Assembly (NCBI GenBank): GCA_023614405.1 | Contig: CM042690.1 | Location: forward strand, 662,912,802 to 662,976,801 | Direction of reading: 5' to 3' | Origin: Avena insularis | Taxonomy: Eukaryota > Streptophyta > Magnoliopsida > Poales > Poaceae | Length of the DNA stretch: 64,000 bases | Shown here: piece by piece, positions 61,669 to 64,000 of the stretch | How positions within the stretch are numbered: position 1 is the stretch's first letter | Layout of the letters: every line of letters begins with the position of its first letter | Made by a program: the position numbers and the translations under genes | The notes under the pieces: generated by a model | What the model saw: only the letters and a program-made list of their open reading frames with translations | Told to the model about the DNA's origin: nothing | Database searches by the model: none

Positions 61669-61920
61669 ACACCAACCACCTACCTGCAAACACACGGCAT
61701 TGACGATGATGATTGCTACGTCCTCGACTCTCTCGGTCGAGGGTGCTGGTCATGGTTGATTCCCGCAAAATTGTCAAAGTTCGCTTCCTTGTATTTTCGA
61801 TTCCTTCGCGTACGCGAGGTCTCTGTAGCAGTCCTGTCCGTATTATTTCCTTTTTGCGTAAGAAGAGTCTCCAGTGTACTCTGAAAAATAATGCTTATAT
61901 TTCCGCATTCCGATAAATGA
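61669..61920 (+). other. 3' UTR of GS1
   Basis: The sequence after the TGA is T-rich and ends in a region with AATAAT (about 61887-61892) and GATAAA (about 61912-61917). These are acceptable plant poly(A) signals about 220-250 bp after the stop. The exact end is not visible. Confidence 0.5.
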
Positions 61921-62580
61921 ATCTACGGAACCGGTTGTGTTTCTCTGTCCAATCAATCTTCACATGTCCATACTCTCTCAGCTCTCTCTTTCAGCGTCAA
62001 ACTGACACCCATGGAATCGGCCGTGAGAGCCGATGCTACTTGCAGCTGCCCCTCTTTGCATTTCGAGCAAGTGTGTGTACATACAATGGCTGTCGATGCT
62101 GAAGCTTGTGTCGCATCTATCACGTATCTTATCCTTCCTCATCTTCGCGCCTCTTTAACGTTCAGCCCTTCTTTTTTTGTTACATCCTATCCATGGACGC
62201 CCTTTTGGACCCCGACCTCCTGCAGCCGTTCCTACTTTTGCTTCAGACGAAAAGATGGATTTCAATTATTCCGTCCGATCGTAACAACAACTACCACTGG
62301 CATTCAGCAGTCGGCATCCAACAGATTTGAGTCGTGATGCTTGTAGCAGCAGGCTTCTCATATCATTGGTAAAGCGGGAAGAAGATAGCTCGCCAATCAC
62401 GACGCATCAAGACTGATACATTGCCGAACTGGTCCAGCCACATCGGACGCCGAATTTATTTTGTCCAAGCATCTTGTAAAGGTTTTTGTTTAGCAGTATA
62501 TCATACTACTACTCAACCTTTTTTTTTCGAATTAAGGGGCTCCCGTCTCTGATTTTTCGCATGAAACCAGAGAAATAGTA
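61921..62580. other. Intergenic stretch, nothing recognised
   Basis: No gene, MITE ends or LTR can be supported here. Open frames (up to 108 codons at 62011-62337) show no domain and have simple-sequence composition. T-tracts occur at about 62519-62527. Confidence 0.35.
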
Positions 62581-62665
62581 CCCCTTCCGTCTCAAATTAG
62601 TTGTCTTAGATTTGTCTAGATATGAATTTATTTAGACATGTTTTATAACTAGATATGGATAGTTT
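62581..62665. repeat. Partial Stowaway-like MITE
   Basis: The left end CCCCTTCCGTCTCAAATTAG, preceded by TA (62579-62580), followed by TTGTCTTAGATTTGTCTAGATATG, matches the usual terminal and subterminal sequence of grass Stowaway MITEs. The right terminal repeat is not found, so the element is truncated and its right boundary is approximate. Confidence 0.6.
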
Positions 62666-64000
62666 TTGCCACCCTCACATCTTGCTCCACACTTCTCACA
62701 AACACCTACGGGCGTGTTTGGTTGCTCGTGTCCTTTTGGCGCACCTGGGCAATATGGCTGTGCGGAAGTTGCGCGCGTCAATTCAACCTCTCGTGCCTAA
62801 AGAGTATTTCGTTTGGTTGTTCACATTCAGATTTCTGTGTCGGTGGAGAAGCCAAGTTCTAGTTGTTTTGCTTGTCTGTTTTCTTCGTTTTTGGCAAGTT
62901 GTTAGTCGTTTGAGCCTTACCTCCTAGACGGTGTGGTGAGCTTACCCATCAAAAAGCCAAGGCACACAGCAAAGTTCAGGCAATTGTAATTCATATAAGT
63001 AGACTTTTCTTTGCGCTCCCGGTGCGGGGCCGTTAGACAAAACGTTTGACTATACATTTACAATAGGTTAACATGGACGTTGAATGGTCTGTAAGCAGGA
63101 AAATAAGGTACACCCGTGCATGCCTTGCGGAAACTTTACATCCTTCTGGAGCAGGGATATTGAAATTCGTGACCGGAGTTACGAAAATCGTTAGTGACAT
63201 GATAGAAGAGAACTTGGACAAAGAACATCGTGGACAAAAACCTTTAGATCGTGGCGACGGGGAAGATGCTGACATGGTCGAATGGTACTCCGTCGACGAT
63301 AAGACTGGCAAAAGACGGATGGACATCTTCCTATGGTCGAAAGCTCTGTTACATTCACAAATTGTGACCAAAAGAAGGTATACAAATGCTGATGAAAGCT
63401 ATCTCAGCTAGGTATATAAACCGGTAGGACTCCCAGCAGTGGGGGAGCTACGTTCAGGCCAGCAGGAGCCACCGCTCCCCCAGGATTGGGTACATGCGTG
63501 AACGAAAAAATATTGGAGGGCTTATATTAGAACTTTTTGTGTATTTTGCCCCCCCCCCCCCCCAACTAGAGCTGGCAAGCTCCCCATTGACTCCCAGTAA
63601 ACTGGCGAGGTGGGACTAAAACGTCCCACATTATTCTATGTAATTCCAAAACGAAAAGAATGTCTCGATCAATCAGCCCACCATTTTTGACCAGGTGGAA
63701 TGAAATATCGCAGAGCATGGCCTGTTAGGAAAACATAGCGGCCATCTGCCCGTGTAAAACATGGCGAGCGAAATATTCGAGCCCATCAGTTTGTTATTCA
63801 AAATGTGTCCTATATAATCCGATCGTTTCTCGCTTCATCGTTTCGATGGAACCACGCGTGTACCAATATGCTTTAGACCATATGTTTCGGCAAATCTAAC
63901 AGATATAAATAATCGATGACGCGTGATAGTTCTTGAGTTTTCTTTCGATAATCCAATCACATATTTCAACAGAAACCAAACGAAACATATCTCTGCGAGA
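62666..64000. other. Intergenic stretch, mostly unassigned
   Basis: GGGCGTGTTTGGTTGC near 62711 recalls the end of grass DNA transposons, but no matching inverted end was found. Overlapping open frames of 112 codons occur on both strands at 63033-63411; the plus frame (63073-63411, starting MDVEWSVSRK) is polar with no recognisable domain and no good promoter context. A 15-base C run lies at 63549-63563. I cannot name a gene or element here. Confidence 0.35.

Noticed and set aside
63073..63411. A 112-codon open frame as a gene
   Set aside because: No domain recognised, an equally long frame on the other strand, and no promoter or splice context. Left as unassigned.
1..64000. CRISPR arrays, bacterial operons, riboswitches
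   Set aside because: The window is plant nuclear DNA with spliceosomal introns. No regularly spaced direct repeats with unique spacers were seen.

Overview
The window looks like nuclear DNA from a large-genome grass of the wheat/barley tribe (Triticeae). Two intron-containing plant genes sit among nested transposable elements. The abundant LTRs resemble the Angela/BARE/WIS Copia group (starts like TGTTGGAAATATGCCC, about 1.65-1.85 kb, followed by a TGGTATCAGAGC primer-binding site). Family names are from memory; no database search was possible.

Layout. 1-8692: a minus-strand Gypsy-type LTR fragment split by a complete 8.2 kb Copia element (289-8533, target duplication AAAAC). 8693-12326: an older Copia LTR fragment interrupted by a probable solo LTR (9638-11068) and followed by another LTR-like fragment. 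12327-28920: a Copia-type composite whose two outer LTRs differ strongly, with a readable gag region (15216-15976). It is split by a second complete element on the minus strand (16407-24704, target duplication TATAA). 28921-34314: a Gypsy-type element with a truncated 5' LTR and a 3.2 kb non-coding interior. 34315-35153: sequence rich in TTTGCTAC. 35154-37733: a probable Helitron carrying a Stowaway MITE.

38645-46807: a complete 20-exon gene for a VAC14 homologue (711 aa), the scaffold of the endosomal/vacuolar PI(3,5)P2 kinase complex. 46808-53374: 3' UTR, unassigned sequence, a Tourist-like MITE and a 5'-truncated LINE with target duplications. About 53375-58918: a decayed PIF/Harbinger transposon holding two solo LTRs, both with matching 5-bp target duplications. 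59254-61668: a complete 9-exon gene for cytosolic glutamine synthetase (GS1, 354 aa), with its TATA box about 200 bp from the Harbinger end. 61669-64000: 3' UTR and unassigned sequence with a partial MITE.

Both host genes are on the plus strand, and their reading frames close exactly across all introns. They have no evident functional link. The most unusual points are: two separate full-length Copia elements sharing the same premature stop in a decayed pol, which implies mobilisation in trans; a gag reading frame with a probable intron that sets its stop codon; a VAC14 intron holding an in-frame copy of the end of the preceding exon; a retroelement composite that looks like a product of recombination; and a GS1 promoter abutting a transposon.
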